Part shown: in pieces, positions 5,243-6,132 of the stretch
Layout of the letters: each line of letters opens with the position of its first letter
Numbering within the stretch: position 1 is the stretch's first letter
From: Gammaproteobacteria bacterium
GTDB taxonomy: Bacteria; Pseudomonadota; Gammaproteobacteria; UBA11654
NCBI GenBank assembly: GCA_018672815.1
Contig: JABHDX010000098.1
Span: 1-6,132, forward strand
Direction: 5' to 3'
Length of the DNA stretch: 6,132 bases
Position numbers and translations under genes: made by a program
The notes under the pieces: model-generated
What the model saw: only the letters and a program-made list of their open reading frames with translations
Told to the model about the DNA's origin: nothing
Database searches by the model: none

Positions 5243-6132
5243 ATGGGTAAAGATAAAAATACTAAAATAAAAAACGCATTGATCAGTGTTTCTAATAAAG
5301 ATCAATTAGAAATATTGATTCAGTCTTTAAATGAATTAGGTATAAATATTATCTCAACAGGAGGAACTGCCTCATTTATTGATAATCTTGGAATTAAAGT
5401 TAAAAAAGTGTCTGACATTACTGGTTTTCCAGAAATAATGGATGGCAGAGTAAAAACATTACATCCAAAAATCTACGGTGGCCTATTAAATAGAAAAGAG
5501 GTGGATGATGCAACCCAAGAGGAGCATTCGATTCAAAACATAGATTTGATTATTGTTAATCTATATCCATTTGAGAATACAATAGCCAGAGAAGACTGCA
5601 ATGATGAAATGGCCATAGAAAATATTGATATTGGCGGTCCTGCAATGATCAGAGCTTCTGCTAAGAATTTTTATACTAAAACAATTGTTACAGACCCCAG
5701 TGACTATGACCTCATTATAAAAGAACTAAAAATGAACTCTGGAAGTACATCATTTGAAATTAGAAAAGAGCTATCATTAAAAGCGTTTAAGTACACAGCA
5801 GACTATGACGAGTGTATCTATAACTATCTGAATACAAAAAATAATGGCCCCTCTCAAAAGAAAATAATAGATATACATTTGTCACAAATAAAAGAATTAA
5901 GATACGGAGAAAATCCACATCAAAAAGCAGGTCTATACACTCAAGGGGAAACAAGTGAAAGTAGTTTAACAGGAGCGCATGTCTATCAAGGCAAGCCTCT
6001 TTCGTATAATAATCTATTAGATGCTAATACAGCGTTAAGATGTGTTCAAAGCTTTAATGAGCCCTCATGCGTCATTGTTAAACATGTCAACCCATGCGGT
6101 GTAGCATCAGGTGATAATCTAATGAAAGCTTA
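5243..6132 (+). CDS. purH: Bifunctional AICAR formyltransferase/IMP cyclohydrolase (partial, cut by right edge)
   Basis: PurH performs the last two steps of de novo purine synthesis: formylation of AICAR with 10-formyl-THF, then ring closure to IMP. About 296 codons are visible without a stop; full-length proteins have roughly 520 residues, so a little over half is present. The N-terminal IMP cyclohydrolase (MGS-like) domain shows ALISVSNK (12-19), STGGTA, TGFPEIMDGRVKTLHPKIYG, IVNLYPFE and IDIGGPAMIRASAKN. The AICAR transformylase domain begins with LRYGENPHQKAGLY, then SYNNLLDANTA and IVKHVNPCGVA, where Lys280-His281 match the catalytic Lys-His pair of the family. ATG 5243 is 13 bases after the fis stop. 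There is no Shine-Dalgarno sequence (AACCTTTAACA upstream), but TAA at 5231 closes the frame just before, and the next in-frame start (TTG 5279) would cut into the first strand. fis-purH are probably co-transcribed. Confidence 0.97.
   Translation, partial: MGKDKNTKIKNALISVSNKDQLEILIQSLNELGINIISTGGTASFIDNLGIKVKKVSDITGFPEIMDGRVKTLHPKIYGGLLNRKEVDDATQEEHSIQNIDLIIVNLYPFENTIAREDCNDEMAIENIDIGGPAMIRASAKNFYTKTIVTDPSDYDLIIKELKMNSGSTSFEIRKELSLKAFKYTADYDECIYNYLNTKNNGPSQKKIIDIHLSQIKELRYGENPHQKAGLYTQGETSESSLTGAHVYQGKPLSYNNLLDANTALRCVQSFNEPSCVIVKHVNPCGVASGDNLMKA

Overview
The window is AT-rich (about one-third G+C by eye) and every gene reads on the + strand. It looks like a chromosomal segment of a free-living gammaproteobacterium with a compact genome. 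The order aroQ-accB-accC followed by fis-purH is a gammaproteobacterial arrangement, and Fis itself points the same way. The low G+C, short gaps and touching start/stop codons would suit a streamlined marine lineage such as SAR86, but nothing here proves that assignment.

Region 1 (1-2535) holds accessory metabolism and transport. It has the last codons of an upstream gene (ends 42), then a zinc-free medium-chain reductase of the MECR/ETR-like type (44-1042), then a PutP-like sodium:solute symporter (1129-2535).

Region 2 (2536-4840) is a tight housekeeping operon. An extended -10 promoter precedes aroQ (type II 3-dehydroquinate dehydratase). aroQ overlaps accB (biotin carboxyl carrier protein) by one base, and accB is one base from accC (biotin carboxylase). 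AccB and AccC together form the ATP-dependent carboxylation half of acetyl-CoA carboxylase, which starts fatty acid synthesis.

Region 3 (4841-6132) begins with a 116-base gap that carries a good promoter candidate. Near its expected transcription start is a 15-bp palindrome that matches the Fis-binding consensus perfectly. A short fis gene with a GTG start follows, then purH (bifunctional IMP synthesis enzyme), which runs off the right edge. The prmA and dusB genes that often sit between accC and fis in this group are absent.

No RNA gene, insertion sequence, CRISPR array or phage gene was seen. I found no wholly new system. The points most worth checking are the putative Fis autoregulatory site, the shortened basic N-terminus of Fis, the loss of prmA/dusB, and substitutions at positions that are catalytic or ion-binding in the characterised relatives of the reductase and the symporter.
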